A stretch of DNA of 64,000 nt from contig NC_019757.1 of assembly GCF_000317535.1 (NCBI RefSeq), forward strand, positions 6,103,501 to 6,167,500, given 5' to 3'. A program made the position numbers and the translations under genes. Origin of the DNA: Cylindrospermum stagnale PCC 7417. GTDB taxonomy: Bacteria > Cyanobacteriota > Cyanobacteriia > Cyanobacteriales > Nostocaceae. A model generated the notes under the pieces. The model was not told where the DNA came from. It did not search any database and was given only the letters and a program-made list of their open reading frames with translations. Of the stretch, positions 41,822-52,600 are shown piece by piece. The stretch's first letter is position 1, and each line of letters opens with the position of its first letter.

Positions 41822-43051
41822 TTGCTATACACCTTTATCAAAATTAATTCCACACCAAAATTGCAGCAACAATTTAGAGAAGCTTCCCCAAATTTTCCCC
41901 TCTCACCTCAAGGTGCAGAGGTGATTTTAGGCAATATTATTGAACCCGAACAATTAGCCATACCCATATTACCAAGTTCCACAACAATGTTTGGCCCCCG
42001 TGGTGCTTGTTTGCTATCTGAATCTGGGCCATTGTGGGTGTCAGATACGGGACATCATCGCTTATTAGGATGGCGAAATTTACCCACCACAGATAGTCAA
42101 CCTGCTGATTGGGTAATTGGACAACCTGACTTTAATTCTGAAGGACAAAATGCTAAAAGCACACCGGGAAGAACAACCTTGAGTGTACCCACAGGAATTT
42201 GTGCTTGTGGAACAGGATTAGCAGTGGCAGATGCTTGGAATCATCGGATTTTAATTTGGAAAAACTTACCAGAAGATAGTAATGTTCCCGCAGATTTAGT
42301 ATTAGGACAAGCTAATTTTATTGAGAACGAACCAAACCGGGGAACTCAACAAGCATCTGCCAATACAATGCACTGGCCTTATGGAGTTTTCTATCATCAA
42401 GGACGGCTATTTGTTGCTGATACAGGAAATCGCCGGGTGTTGATTTGGCAGCAATTACCAACAGAAAACGGTCAACCTGCTGATTTAGTTTTGGGACAAC
42501 CAGACATGGTATCTCGCAATGAAAACGGCGGCAATTCTGCCTCAGCAGCGAGTATGCGTTGGTGTCATGATATTGCCTTTTGGGGAGAAAATCTCGTTGT
42601 CACCGATGCCGGTAATCACCGCGTGATGATTTGGCAAGGAATGCCGACAGAAAATAACGCCCCTTGTGCAGTAGTTTTGGGACAAAAAAACTTTGATGTT
42701 GTAGAAATGAATCAAGGAGGCTACTACCCCAACGCTAGCAGTTTGAGTATGCCTTATGGTGTAGGAGTTACAGATGATTGGTTGGTAGTTGCAGATACAG
42801 CTAACTCGCGCTTGCTAGGATGGAAAAAACCAGAATCGATTTTATCACTACAATGTAAAGTAGCAGATGCTATCGTTGGACAAAAGGATTTTCAAAGTAA
42901 GAATGAAAATCGTCACTTTGGGCTACCAACGCGAGAAAGTTTAAATTGGTGTTATGGCATCAAAATTTGTGGAGAAACAGCGGTAATAGCTGATTCTGGA
43001 AACAATCGAATTTTGATTTGCAAATTTAACCATAGCAACCCTACTAAATGA
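41822..43051 (+). CDS. NHL-repeat protein of the extended hyp operon
   Basis: 409 aa from a TTG at 41822 (no ATG is available near the N-terminus). It contains about six beta-propeller blades with repeating LWVSDTGHHRLLGWRNLP, LAVADAWNHRILIWKNLP, LFVADTGNRRVLIWQQLP and LVVTDAGNHRVMIW, each followed by a (A/V)xxVLGQ-type segment. NHL propellers are protein-binding platforms. It has no signal peptide. It is conserved next to hypF in Nostoc-type genomes and may hold hydrogenase maturation partners together. Confidence 0.85.
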   Translation: MLYTFIKINSTPKLQQQFREASPNFPLSPQGAEVILGNIIEPEQLAIPILPSSTTMFGPRGACLLSESGPLWVSDTGHHRLLGWRNLPTTDSQPADWVIGQPDFNSEGQNAKSTPGRTTLSVPTGICACGTGLAVADAWNHRILIWKNLPEDSNVPADLVLGQANFIENEPNRGTQQASANTMHWPYGVFYHQGRLFVADTGNRRVLIWQQLPTENGQPADLVLGQPDMVSRNENGGNSASAASMRWCHDIAFWGENLVVTDAGNHRVMIWQGMPTENNAPCAVVLGQKNFDVVEMNQGGYYPNASSLSMPYGVGVTDDWLVVADTANSRLLGWKKPESILSLQCKVADAIVGQKDFQSKNENRHFGLPTRESLNWCYGIKICGETAVIADSGNNRILICKFNHSNPTK

Positions 43052-43166
43052 TTTTATGACTTACGCCTTGACGAAAAAAGCTATGTATGGGTAGGATGCG
43101 TCCCCTGACGCATCAAAAAATCTATGGTTATAAAAATGATTTTCATAACTCAGATAAAACTGCTAT

Positions 43167-45551
43167 ATGGCAATAGAACAAATTAGAGTTCGCGGCACAG
43201 TTCAAGGAGTAGGCTTTCGCCCCACCGTCTATCGTCTCGCTAAAGCTTGCGGGTTGTATGGAGACGTTTGTAATGATGGACAAGGAGTTTTAATTCGGGT
43301 ATCTGGGAGTGAGACAGCCTTAACAGAATTTGTCACCAGATTAAAACAAGAATGCCCACCTTTAGCCAAAATTAATCAACTAACGCGCATTCCCTATACA
43401 GGTGAATTCAACTTTGATGATTTTGTAATTTCTCATAGTGTTAGCAACGCCATCAAAACAGAAATTACCCCTGATGCTGCCACTTGTCTAGAATGTCAAC
43501 AAGAAATTTTTGATCCTTTTAGTAGATTTTATCGTTACCCCTTTACCAACTGCACTCATTGCGGCCCTCGTCTAAGCATTATTCGTGCCGTTCCTTACGA
43601 CAGACAAAATACCAGCATGGCAGCTTTTGCTATGTGTCCTGAATGCGAGAAAGCATATAATGATGTAGAAAATCGCCGCTTTCATGCCCAACCTATAGCC
43701 TGTCATATTTGCGGACCTCAAGCTTGGTTAGAACGTGCTGATGGTAAAACTGTTACCGCTTCTATGTTCTCTATGTTAGATGATGTTGATGCCGTTTGTA
43801 CTCTGTTACAAAAAGGTGAAATCGTCGCCATTAAGGGTTTAAGTGGGATTCATTTAGCTTGCGATGCGACGCAAGAAACAGCCGTGCAAAAACTGCGTCA
43901 ACGGAAAAAGCGTTATGACAAACCCTTTGCTTTAATGGCGAGAGATATAGAAGTAATTCAAGAATATTGTACTGTTAATAGTAAGGAAAAAGAATTATTA
44001 GCTAGTTCGGCTGCGCCGATTGTTTTATTAGATAAGATAAGAACAGGCGAGACGCCTGTTCTACGGGGATTAGATCAGAAAAATTTTATAATTGCCGCAT
44101 CCGTTGCACCAGGGCAAAATACCCTTGGGTTTATGCTACCTTATACGCCTTTACATCATTTAATTCTCAGGCGGATGAATCGCCCGATAGTTTTAACCAG
44201 TGGCAATATTGCTGATGAACCGCAATGTATTGATAATCAAGAAGCGCGAGAAAAGTTAAATAAAATTGCGGATTATTTTCTCTTGCATAATCGGGAGATT
44301 GTTAACCGGGTAGATGATTCAGTAGTGCGCGTTGTTGGTGATAAAGTGCAAACAATTCGCCGCGCTAGAGGATACGCACCAGCACCGATTAGTTTACCGC
44401 CAGGATTTGAAAATATACCGCCAATTTTAGCAATGGGTAGTGAGTTAAAAAATACCTTTTGTTTATTGCGAGAAGGTGAAGCAATTCTTTCTCAACATTT
44501 AGGAGATTTAGAAAATGCGGCGGCTTTCAATGCTTATGAAGAAACACTTAAATTATACTTAAACTTATTTGAACATCAACCAGAAATTATTGCCATAGAT
44601 AAACACCCCGAATATCTTTCAAGCAAACTTGGTAAAGAACTTGCAACCGCCAATCAAATCAAACTTTATTCTATTCAACATCATCACGCCCACATAGCAG
44701 CCTGCATGGCAGAAAACGGTATTCCTTTAAATTCAGCCCCAGTTTTAGGAATCGCTTTCGATGGATTAGGCTATGGTGAAGATGGCACAATTTGGGGCGG
44801 AGAATTTTTGTTAGCTGATTACCGGAAGTTTCAGCGACTAGCAACATTTAAACCAGTAGCAATGATAGGTGGAGAACAAGCAATTTATCAGCCGTGGCGG
44901 AATACCTATGCCCAATTAATATCCGCGTTTAATTGGGAAGAATTAACAGAAAAACACAGTAATTTAGAAATATTAAAATTTTTAGAAAAAAAACCACTAA
45001 AACTACTTAATCAACTGATAGAAAAAAGTATTAATTCACCTCCAGCTTCCTCAGTGGGGAGGTTATTCGATGCAGTAGCAGCAGCAATCGGTATTTGTCG
45101 AGAAGAATGTAGCTATGAAGGACAAGCAGCGATTGCAATGGAAGCCTTAGTCGATGTTAACCGCTTAAATAAAGTTGAAGAAACGCTAAATTATCCTTTT
45201 AACTTAGACATTTTAGATAGTATTTATTGTATAGACCCTGCCCCGATGTGGCAAGCCTTGCTTAATGACTTACAGCAGCAAACACCTCAAGCAATCATAG
45301 CGGCAAAATTCCATAAAAGTTTAGCCAATGCCATTGTAGAGATAGTTAAGAAACTTTCCCAAGAAAACCTGATTAATCAAATCATCTTAACAGGAGGAGT
45401 ATTTCAAAATCGGATTTTATTAGAACAAGTTACCAAACGCCTACAAACATTAGAAATTACCGTACTCACACACAGCTTAGTCCCTAGTAACGACGGCGGA
45501 TTATCACTAGGACAAGCCGTTATTGCATCTGCCCAATCAATTGCTTCTTAG
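43167..45551 (+). CDS. hypF: Carbamoyltransferase HypF
   Basis: 794 aa. HypF makes the carbamoyl group that becomes the CN ligands of the NiFe site. Domains in order: acylphosphatase (VRGTVQGVGFRPTVYRLA), two zinc fingers (CLECQQEIFDP with CTHCG; CPECEKAYND with CHICG), YrdC-like (PIVLTSGNIADEP) and Kae1-like (SIQHHHAHIAACMAENG, then GGVFQNRILLEQ). At about residue 293 a palindromic repeat (44040-44062) codes in frame for RTGETPVLRG, a piece the family does not need. The rest is normal. Confidence 0.96.
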   Translation: MAIEQIRVRGTVQGVGFRPTVYRLAKACGLYGDVCNDGQGVLIRVSGSETALTEFVTRLKQECPPLAKINQLTRIPYTGEFNFDDFVISHSVSNAIKTEITPDAATCLECQQEIFDPFSRFYRYPFTNCTHCGPRLSIIRAVPYDRQNTSMAAFAMCPECEKAYNDVENRRFHAQPIACHICGPQAWLERADGKTVTASMFSMLDDVDAVCTLLQKGEIVAIKGLSGIHLACDATQETAVQKLRQRKKRYDKPFALMARDIEVIQEYCTVNSKEKELLASSAAPIVLLDKIRTGETPVLRGLDQKNFIIAASVAPGQNTLGFMLPYTPLHHLILRRMNRPIVLTSGNIADEPQCIDNQEAREKLNKIADYFLLHNREIVNRVDDSVVRVVGDKVQTIRRARGYAPAPISLPPGFENIPPILAMGSELKNTFCLLREGEAILSQHLGDLENAAAFNAYEETLKLYLNLFEHQPEIIAIDKHPEYLSSKLGKELATANQIKLYSIQHHHAHIAACMAENGIPLNSAPVLGIAFDGLGYGEDGTIWGGEFLLADYRKFQRLATFKPVAMIGGEQAIYQPWRNTYAQLISAFNWEELTEKHSNLEILKFLEKKPLKLLNQLIEKSINSPPASSVGRLFDAVAAAIGICREECSYEGQAAIAMEALVDVNRLNKVEETLNYPFNLDILDSIYCIDPAPMWQALLNDLQQQTPQAIIAAKFHKSLANAIVEIVKKLSQENLINQIILTGGVFQNRILLEQVTKRLQTLEITVLTHSLVPSNDGGLSLGQAVIASAQSIAS
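44040..44062. repeat. Dispersed palindrome inside hypF
   Basis: AGAACAGGCG, AGA, CGCCTGTTCT: a perfect inverted repeat of the same family as the hupS-hupL spacer array, here read in frame. Confidence 0.85.
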
Positions 45552-45701
45552 TATTTTCTCTGTGTCGTGCCAGTTGCTACAACGGGGGGAACCCCACGCC
45601 AGTTTGCTCAAGTCGGGAAACCCGCCCACGCAACTGGCTCCGCAACGCACTGGCTTCTCTGCGCCTCTGCGGTTCGTATCTCTTAAAAAAGGAAAATAAA
45701 A

Positions 45702-45950
45702 ATGTGCTTAGGAATTCCCGGACAAATTATTGAAATCACCAACCCCGAAAACAAACTAGCCATAGTCAACATTAGTGGAGTCAAACGCCAAATAAACATA
45801 GCCTGCATCGTTGACGAACAACATCCCCCCGAAACCTGTATAGGAGAATGGGTATTAGTTCACGTCGGCTTTGCCATGAATCGAATTAACCAACAAGAAG
45901 CCGCCGAAACATTAAAACTATTGCAAGAAATTGCAGACTCACAAATATGA
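45702..45950 (+). CDS. hypC: Hydrogenase maturation chaperone HypC
   Basis: 82 aa. Starts MCLGIPGQIIEI with the essential Cys2, and has WVLVHVGFAMNRI with the conserved His. HypC binds HypD and delivers the Fe(CN)2CO unit to the large subunit. The leader contains a TCTGCGCCTCTGCGGTTCG repeat (about 45657-45675), and 7-bp tandem repeats follow the gene. Confidence 0.95.
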   Translation: MCLGIPGQIIEITNPENKLAIVNISGVKRQINIACIVDEQHPPETCIGEWVLVHVGFAMNRINQQEAAETLKLLQEIADSQI

Positions 45951-45999
45951 ATTCAAAATTCAAAATTCAAAATTCAAAATTCAAAATTCAAAATTCAAT
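45947..45999. repeat. 7-bp tandem repeat
   Basis: AAAATTC repeated about seven times right behind hypC; typical short tandem repeat of Nostoc spacers. Confidence 0.85.
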
Positions 46000-46079
46000 A
46001 ATTTCTTCCTTCTTCTTCCTTCTTCCTTCTTCCTTCGCGCCCTTTGCGCCTTCACGGTTCGTTAAAAAATTCCCAACCC

Positions 46080-47198
46080 ATGAAATACGTAGATGAATTT
46101 CGCCAACCAGAAAAAGCCGAAGCCCTACGCCGAGAAATCGAAAAACTCAGCCAACAGCTAGGAAAACATCTCAAAATAATGGAAGTATGCGGAGGACATA
46201 CCCATTCCATATTCAAATATGGCATAGAAGAAATCTTACCCAACAGCGTCGAATTGATTCATGGGCCTGGGTGTCCGGTATGCGTCATGCCCAAAGGAAG
46301 AATCGATGATGCGATCGCCATCTCACAAAATCCTAACATCATTTTTACCACCTTTGGCGACGCCATGAGAGTTCCCGGTTCCCAAACCAGCCTACTACAA
46401 GCCAGGGCCACAGGCGCAGACATCCGCATGGTGTACTCACCCCTAGACAGCCTGCAAATCGCGAGAGACAACCCCGACAGAGAAGTAGTATTCTTCGCCC
46501 TAGGCTTTGAAACCACCGCCCCCAGCACCGCCCTCACCATTCTGCAAGCAGCAGCCGAAAAAATTTCTAACTTTAGTATGTTTTCCAATCACGTCCTCGT
46601 GATACCCGCCCTCAAAGCACTGCTAGAAAACCCAGACTTACAGTTAGATGGATTTGTCGGACCCGGTCATGTCAGCATGGTAATTGGCACCGAACCATAC
46701 CAGTTTATTTCTCAAAAATATCATAAACCAATAGTCGTTTCTGGCTTTGAACCATTAGATATATTCCAATCAATTTGGATGCTGTTAAAGCAGCTAGTAG
46801 AAAATCGTTGTCAAGTCGAGAACCAATATAACCGCCTAGTACAAACAAACGGAAACACCTTAGCCCTAGAAGCCATGAACCAAGTTTTTGCAGTGCGAGA
46901 AAACTTTGATTGGCGAGGTTTAGGAGAAATACCCAACTCCGGCTTAAAAATTCGGGCTGAATATGCCCAATTTGACGCAGAAATTAAATTTACCATACCT
47001 AACTTAAAAGTCGCCGACCATAAAGCTTGTAAATGCGGCGAAATTCTCAAAGGAGTTCTCAAACCTTGGGAATGCAAAGTATTTGGTACAGCTTGCACCC
47101 CCGAAACCCCCATTGGGACTTGCATGGTATCTTCCGAAGGTGCTTGTGCAGCTTATTACAAATACGGGCGACTTTCAACCATAGCCAAGAGAACTTAA
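46080..47198 (+). CDS. hypD: Hydrogenase maturation protein HypD
   Basis: 372 aa from ATG 46080 (MKYVDEFRQPEKAEALRREI); the open frame upstream of it is repeat DNA. HypD holds a [4Fe-4S] cluster and the Fe(CN)2CO intermediate. Motifs: MEVCGGHTHSIFKYGI, HGPGCPVCVMP, FFALGFETTAPSTALT, and the C-terminal cysteines in CKCGEILKG and FGTACTPETPIGTCMVSSEG. Normal length and order between hypC and hypE. Confidence 0.96.
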   Translation: MKYVDEFRQPEKAEALRREIEKLSQQLGKHLKIMEVCGGHTHSIFKYGIEEILPNSVELIHGPGCPVCVMPKGRIDDAIAISQNPNIIFTTFGDAMRVPGSQTSLLQARATGADIRMVYSPLDSLQIARDNPDREVVFFALGFETTAPSTALTILQAAAEKISNFSMFSNHVLVIPALKALLENPDLQLDGFVGPGHVSMVIGTEPYQFISQKYHKPIVVSGFEPLDIFQSIWMLLKQLVENRCQVENQYNRLVQTNGNTLALEAMNQVFAVRENFDWRGLGEIPNSGLKIRAEYAQFDAEIKFTIPNLKVADHKACKCGEILKGVLKPWECKVFGTACTPETPIGTCMVSSEGACAAYYKYGRLSTIAKRT

Positions 47199-47247
47199 AC
47201 AATTCAAAATTAAAAATTAACAATTAAAAAATAAATTAATTTTCAAG

Positions 47248-48339
47248 ATGAATAAATCAGCCCAAAATCCCCTATTTGACAAAATCGAACAAATCCGCCG
47301 ACGCCAAGGAAAAGTGAGAGATAGCCATATCACCCTTGCACATGGTAGTGGTGGTAAAGCCATGCGCGATTTAATAGATGATATTTTTGTCAAGAGTTTT
47401 GATAATCCGATTCTCTCCCAATTAGAAGACCAAGCCACCTTCAACTTAGCCAATCTCTTGCAACATGGAGACAGACTAGCTTTTACCACAGATTCTTATG
47501 TAGTAGACCCGTTATTTTTCCCAGGTTCTGATATCGGAGAACTAGCCGTAAATGGCACCATTAATGACTTAGCAGTTAGTGGTGCCAAACCCTTATATCT
47601 CACTTGTAGCGTCATTTTAGAAGAAGGATTACCTGTAGAAATTTTGCGGCGTGTAGCTGCAAGCATGAAAGCCGCCGCCCAAAAAGCTGGCGTGCAAATT
47701 GTCACAGGAGACACAAAAGTTGTCCATCGTGGTGCCGCCGACAAAATATTTATTAACACCGCTGGGATTGGTATTATTCCCGCAGGAATCGCCATTTCTG
47801 CGACCAACATTCAACCCGGAGATGCGATAATTGTCAACGGTGAAATAGGAAATCATGGAGCAGCAATTTTAATTGCCCGTGGAGAATTAGCACTAGAAAC
47901 CAATATAGAAAGTGACTGCCAGCCATTACATGAATTAGTAGAAACCATTCTCAAAGCCTGTCCTCAAATTCATGCCATGCGAGACGCCACACGCGGCGGA
48001 TTAGCCACAGTCTTAAATGAATTTGCCATTAGTTCCAACATCGGAATTAGCCTAGATGAACAGACCATCCCAGTACGAGAAGAAGTAAAAGGAATTTGTG
48101 AAATTCTCGGTTTAGACCCCCTATATTTAGCAAACGAAGGCAAATTAGTCATAGCAGTAAGCGCCGAAAATGCCAACAAAGTTTTATCAGCCATGAAATC
48201 CCACCCCGCCGGAAAACACGCCTGTATTATTGGCAAAGCCATCCCCTCACCCCAAGGAATCGTATTATTAAAAACCCCCTTTAACGCCGAACGCATAGTT
48301 GATATGCTAGTAGGAGACCAACTACCCCGAATTTGTTAA
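47248..48339 (+). CDS. hypE: Hydrogenase maturation protein HypE
   Basis: 363 aa. HypE dehydrates the thiocarbamoyl group placed on its C-terminal Cys by HypF; the required ending PRIC is present. ITLAHGSGGKAMRDLI, ATRGGLATVLNEFA and the AIR synthetase-like fold are evident. It follows hypD after 49 bp of AT-rich repeats. Confidence 0.96.
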   Translation: MNKSAQNPLFDKIEQIRRRQGKVRDSHITLAHGSGGKAMRDLIDDIFVKSFDNPILSQLEDQATFNLANLLQHGDRLAFTTDSYVVDPLFFPGSDIGELAVNGTINDLAVSGAKPLYLTCSVILEEGLPVEILRRVAASMKAAAQKAGVQIVTGDTKVVHRGAADKIFINTAGIGIIPAGIAISATNIQPGDAIIVNGEIGNHGAAILIARGELALETNIESDCQPLHELVETILKACPQIHAMRDATRGGLATVLNEFAISSNIGISLDEQTIPVREEVKGICEILGLDPLYLANEGKLVIAVSAENANKVLSAMKSHPAGKHACIIGKAIPSPQGIVLLKTPFNAERIVDMLVGDQLPRIC

Positions 48340-48415
48340 TACACCCTCATCTCCTCACTCCTCCTCTCTTCCCTCTGCGCCCTCTGCGCCTCTGCGGTTC
48401 GTTAAAGGAATAAAT

Positions 48416-48757
48416 ATGCACGAACTAGGAATCACCCAAAACATAATAGCCATTGTCACCGAACAAGCCAAAAACCGAAAAGTGCAGAGAGTACTATTAG
48501 AAATTGGCAAACTTTCAGCCATCATGCCCGATGCCATATTATTTTGCTTTGACATTTGCGCTAAAGGAACCATTCTCGAAAGTGCCAAATTAGAAATTAG
48601 AGAAATTCCCGGTTTAGCAAAATGTCGCCAATGCGGCACAGAAATTCCTTTAGAAAAACCCTTTGGAACTTGTAACTGTGGTAGCGTGCAACTAGACTTA
48701 ATAGCCGGCGAAGAACTAAAAATTAAAGAAATAGAAATAGAAGAAATATGTGTGTAA
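48416..48757 (+). CDS. hypA: Nickel insertion protein HypA
   Basis: 113 aa. It starts MHELGITQNIIAIV; His2 binds nickel. A zinc site is formed by CRQCG and CNCGS. It works with HypB to insert nickel into HupL. Its last ten bases overlap hypB, so translation is coupled. The leader contains the TCTGCGCCTCTGCGGTTCG repeat. Confidence 0.95.
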   Translation: MHELGITQNIIAIVTEQAKNRKVQRVLLEIGKLSAIMPDAILFCFDICAKGTILESAKLEIREIPGLAKCRQCGTEIPLEKPFGTCNCGSVQLDLIAGEELKIKEIEIEEICV

Positions 48758-49584
48758 CCTGCGGTTGTGCCGATGATGCCGAAGCCAAAATCACCAATTT
48801 AGAAAAAAGCGAAATTGAACACAACCATCATACCCACACCTTAGCTGATGGAACAGTTATCACCCATTCCCACAGCCCAGAATCACAAATTCACGCCAAA
48901 ATACATAATACAACCATATCTTTAGAACAGAATATTTTAGCCAAAAATAACCTATTAGCTGCCCAAAATCGGGGATGGTTCAAAGGTCGAAATATACTCG
49001 CTTTAAACTTAATGAGTTCTCCTGGTGCTGGAAAAACAACCTTGTTAACTCGCATTATCAACGATTTAAAACATCAGTTGTCTATCAGTGTAATTGAAGG
49101 CGACCAAGAAACAACTAACGATGCCCAAAAAATCAAAGCAACAGGCTGTAAAGTTGTGCAAATCAACACAGGTACAGGCTGCCATTTAGATGCATCAATG
49201 ATAGAAAGAGGTTTACAGCAACTAAATCCACCATTGAATTCAATAGTGATGATTGAAAATGTGGGTAATTTAGTTTGTCCCGCTTTATTTGATTTAGGCG
49301 AACAGGCAAAGGTGGTAATTCTCTCAGTCACCGAGGGAGAAGATAAACCAATCAAATATCCCCATATGTTTCGCGCGAGTGAGATAATGATTCTCACCAA
49401 AATTGATTTGCTGCCTTATGTGCAATTTGATGTACAACGCTGCATTGAATATGCCCGACAAGTAAACCCGCAAATTCAGATTTTTCAGGTTTCCGCAACC
49501 ACTGGTGAGGGGTTAGCAGATTTGTATAGTTGGTTAACAGAAAAAGTGGCTAACTCAAAAATACCCGAAGCATATTTTGGCTAA
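48748..49584 (+). CDS. hypB: Nickel-binding GTPase HypB
   Basis: 278 aa. The N-terminus MCVTCGCADD carries the high-affinity CxxCGC nickel site and is followed by a His-rich stretch (EHNHHTHTLADGTVITHSH) that can store nickel. GTPase motifs: SSPGAGKTTLL (G1), ENVGNLVCPALFDLGE (metal site) and LTKIDLLPY (G4). Last gene of the plus-strand hyp run; the convergent kinase gene ends 49 bp further on. Confidence 0.96.
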   Translation: MCVTCGCADDAEAKITNLEKSEIEHNHHTHTLADGTVITHSHSPESQIHAKIHNTTISLEQNILAKNNLLAAQNRGWFKGRNILALNLMSSPGAGKTTLLTRIINDLKHQLSISVIEGDQETTNDAQKIKATGCKVVQINTGTGCHLDASMIERGLQQLNPPLNSIVMIENVGNLVCPALFDLGEQAKVVILSVTEGEDKPIKYPHMFRASEIMILTKIDLLPYVQFDVQRCIEYARQVNPQIQIFQVSATTGEGLADLYSWLTEKVANSKIPEAYFG

Positions 49585-49633
49585 AGGTTGTCAGGAATGC
49601 GATACCTGCGGCACGCTTTTTTTTGGTTTGATC

Positions 49634-52600
49634 TCACTTTTTCTCGTCGCTGCTGAACTGAGAAACAGGAATACGGATGATAAACTCCGTTCCTTCTCCG
49701 GGTTTTGAGGTGCAAGAGAGTGAACCACCATGTTTTTCTGTGACAATCTGGTAGCTAATCGACAAGCCCATACCTGTACCTTTGCCCACAGGTTTTGTAG
49801 TGAAGAAAGGATTGAACAAGCTTTGCTGAACAGACTCTGGCATACCAGAACCATTATCTGCGATGCGGATTTCGACTTGATCATTATCAACTTGTTCAGT
49901 GTTAATGCTAATGCTTGGGGTAGCAATTTGTCCTGGATTGTTGATTAATGACTCCTCTAAAGCATCGATGGCATTACTCAATACATTCATAAACACTTGA
50001 TTCAGTTGTCCTGCATAGCATTCCACTTGGGGCAGGTTGCCGTAGTTTGTGATCACCTCAATACCGGGACGGTCTGACTTTGCTTTGAAGCGATGTTGCA
50101 GAATCATGAGGCTACTGTCAATGCCGTCATGAATATTCACGGCTTTGATCTCGGCTTCGTCCATGCGTGAAAAGTTTCGCAGGGAAGCGACAATTTGGCG
50201 AATTCGGTCTGCCCCAACCCGCATGGAGGACAGTAGCTTAGGTAGGTCTTCTAGCAAGAATTCTAGATCAATTGCCTCGGCTTCTTCCTGAATCTCTGGA
50301 TGGGGAGTTGGGTAATGTTTCTGGTAAAGTTCCAGCAGTCCCAGGACATCTTGGGTATAGTCGTTAGCATGGGTGAGGTTGCCAAAGATAAAATTGACCG
50401 GATTGTTGATTTCGTGGGCAACACCTGCCACCAGTTGCCCTAAGCTTGACATTTTCTCGGTCTGCACAAGTTGAGCCTGGGTTTGTTGTAGTTTGTGCAG
50501 GTATTGTGCGAGTTCTTCGGCTTTTTCTCGCGATCGCGTTTCGGATGCTTGGAAAGCTTCGTTTTTAGCTTCGAGTTCTTGTGATTTGGCTTCCAGTTGT
50601 TGCGAGTAAGTTTGCAGATTGGTGTAGAGACGGGCGTTGTCAATCGCAATCGAAATTTGGGCGCTTAACAGAGCCAGTACCTTCACTCGGTCGGGGGTAA
50701 AGGCACCAGGAATAAGATTATTTTCCAGGTAAAGAATACCAGTAAACTGAAGAGAGTGAATTAGCGGTAGACACAAAATCGATTTGGATTGGTGAGTGGT
50801 GATATAAGCATCAGCCGCAAAGCGCGGGTCTTTAACAGCATTGTCTAAAACCAGATTCTTTCTAGTTCTTTCGACATAATTGAATAAGGCAACTGGGAGT
50901 AAGGGTAAATCAGGTTTATCCGCTGGGTTAACAACAACGCTAACCTCCTGACCTTCAAGCATTCCCGCCGCTTCTAACATCCATTGATTTTTATGCTTGG
51001 CAATAAAGTAACCTTGTTGAGCGCCTGCATTTTCGATGACAATTTTCATCATTTTTTCGAGCAGGAGACTCAGCACTATTTCTTCTGACAGCACCTGTGA
51101 AGCTTTCATCACTGTCATCAAATCGAGAATGTGAGAGTCTCCGGTGGTTGTGGAGTTTGTTTGAATAGTTTGCCGGTAATTCGTTTCTAACTTTTCTGTG
51201 TTTGCCCGCATAATCAATTGCGGATAGCGTGCTTCTAAATCTTTGACTTTAGCAACAGCACCCCAATCGCTATAGGCATAGTAGGCATCTGTCATGTAGG
51301 TTTGTGCGATCGCCACTTTACCCCATGACAGATAGAATTTAGCGGCGAGTTCGAGGGCCAGTGCTTGTTCGTGGATGTACTCGTTTTCTTTGGCCAGGGC
51401 GATCGCGCGATCGTACATCTCCATCGCTTCTACTTTTTCCCCTAAAACCCGATGCCGTTCAGCCTCTACTAGATAGAATTTGTGTAAATGATTCATTGGG
51501 GCATAATGCGCCCATTTTTGCATTTTTTCTTGATTAGCTTGGACGCGATCAAGAATTGCATTTTGCTCTGACTCTTGGCTATTGGGATACACCGCTAGCC
51601 GTACTAAAGAATCGTAAACATGGAATAGAGGAACAAGGGGCAATCCCACCACTACGTCTAAATACTTCTCTGCTATAACAGTATTTTCAATCGCTTCTGA
51701 GTAATTTTCAAACCAGTAACTAAGTAAAAGTTTGTGCCAATATATGTAGGCAACTCCCAATCTATCCTTCGCTTGCTCGTGCAATATGAACGCAATCTGC
51801 TCATCGCAGGCTTCACCCTTTATAAAACAGGGATTTTCATTTTTTCCGAGCAGATTTAATGTAGCCTGCCGATAGGTTTCTAGATAATGAAGCGGTGTTT
51901 CTTGGTTGATTTTATGAATAGCATCTCTATTGATTGCCATCTCTCTTTCCAGGACAGTCAGTTCTTTGCCGCTAAAGTAAGCGAAACAGGAGTACATTAG
52001 TAGACCATAGGCAGCAAATTCTAAATCACCTGTCTCCATTCCGCTAGAGTAAACTGACCCTAAAGGTTCTAAGGTTTCTCTCAGATGATCTTTCCAAGGT
52101 CGGATAAATATATTTACTATCAGGAGTGTCTTGGCTTTGATTTCTTGAGCATTTAACTTTGACACTAAAGCTAAAGCCAATTGACCGAACTGATAACCTG
52201 AATCAATATCTCCCACAACTCCGCACAAAAGAAGACCATAATTGGCGTAAGCAAACGCAGATACGGAAGCATTACCATATTGGACGGATAAATTTACTTG
52301 TTTGCACACCGTCAAAGGCACCAGTTCTGGCGCAGCCATGTATGCAGGAGCAAAGATACTTGATATCAGTCTCATGGCTGCTAATTTATAGGGATCGGTC
52401 ATTTGAGGCAGGTCAACTAAATCCTCAATTTGTGTTCCACTCAAAATTGCCGCAGTTTCCCCTAGTGCCTGCCCAATATCTGACAGGTTTGGCTCTTGGG
52501 GAAACTCCACCCCTAACAGTTTTAAAGCTTGTAGCCCTATATTAACCGCTTCTAATAGTCTGTTCTGCCCTATATAAGCTTGTATCTGGACTTCATCCAC

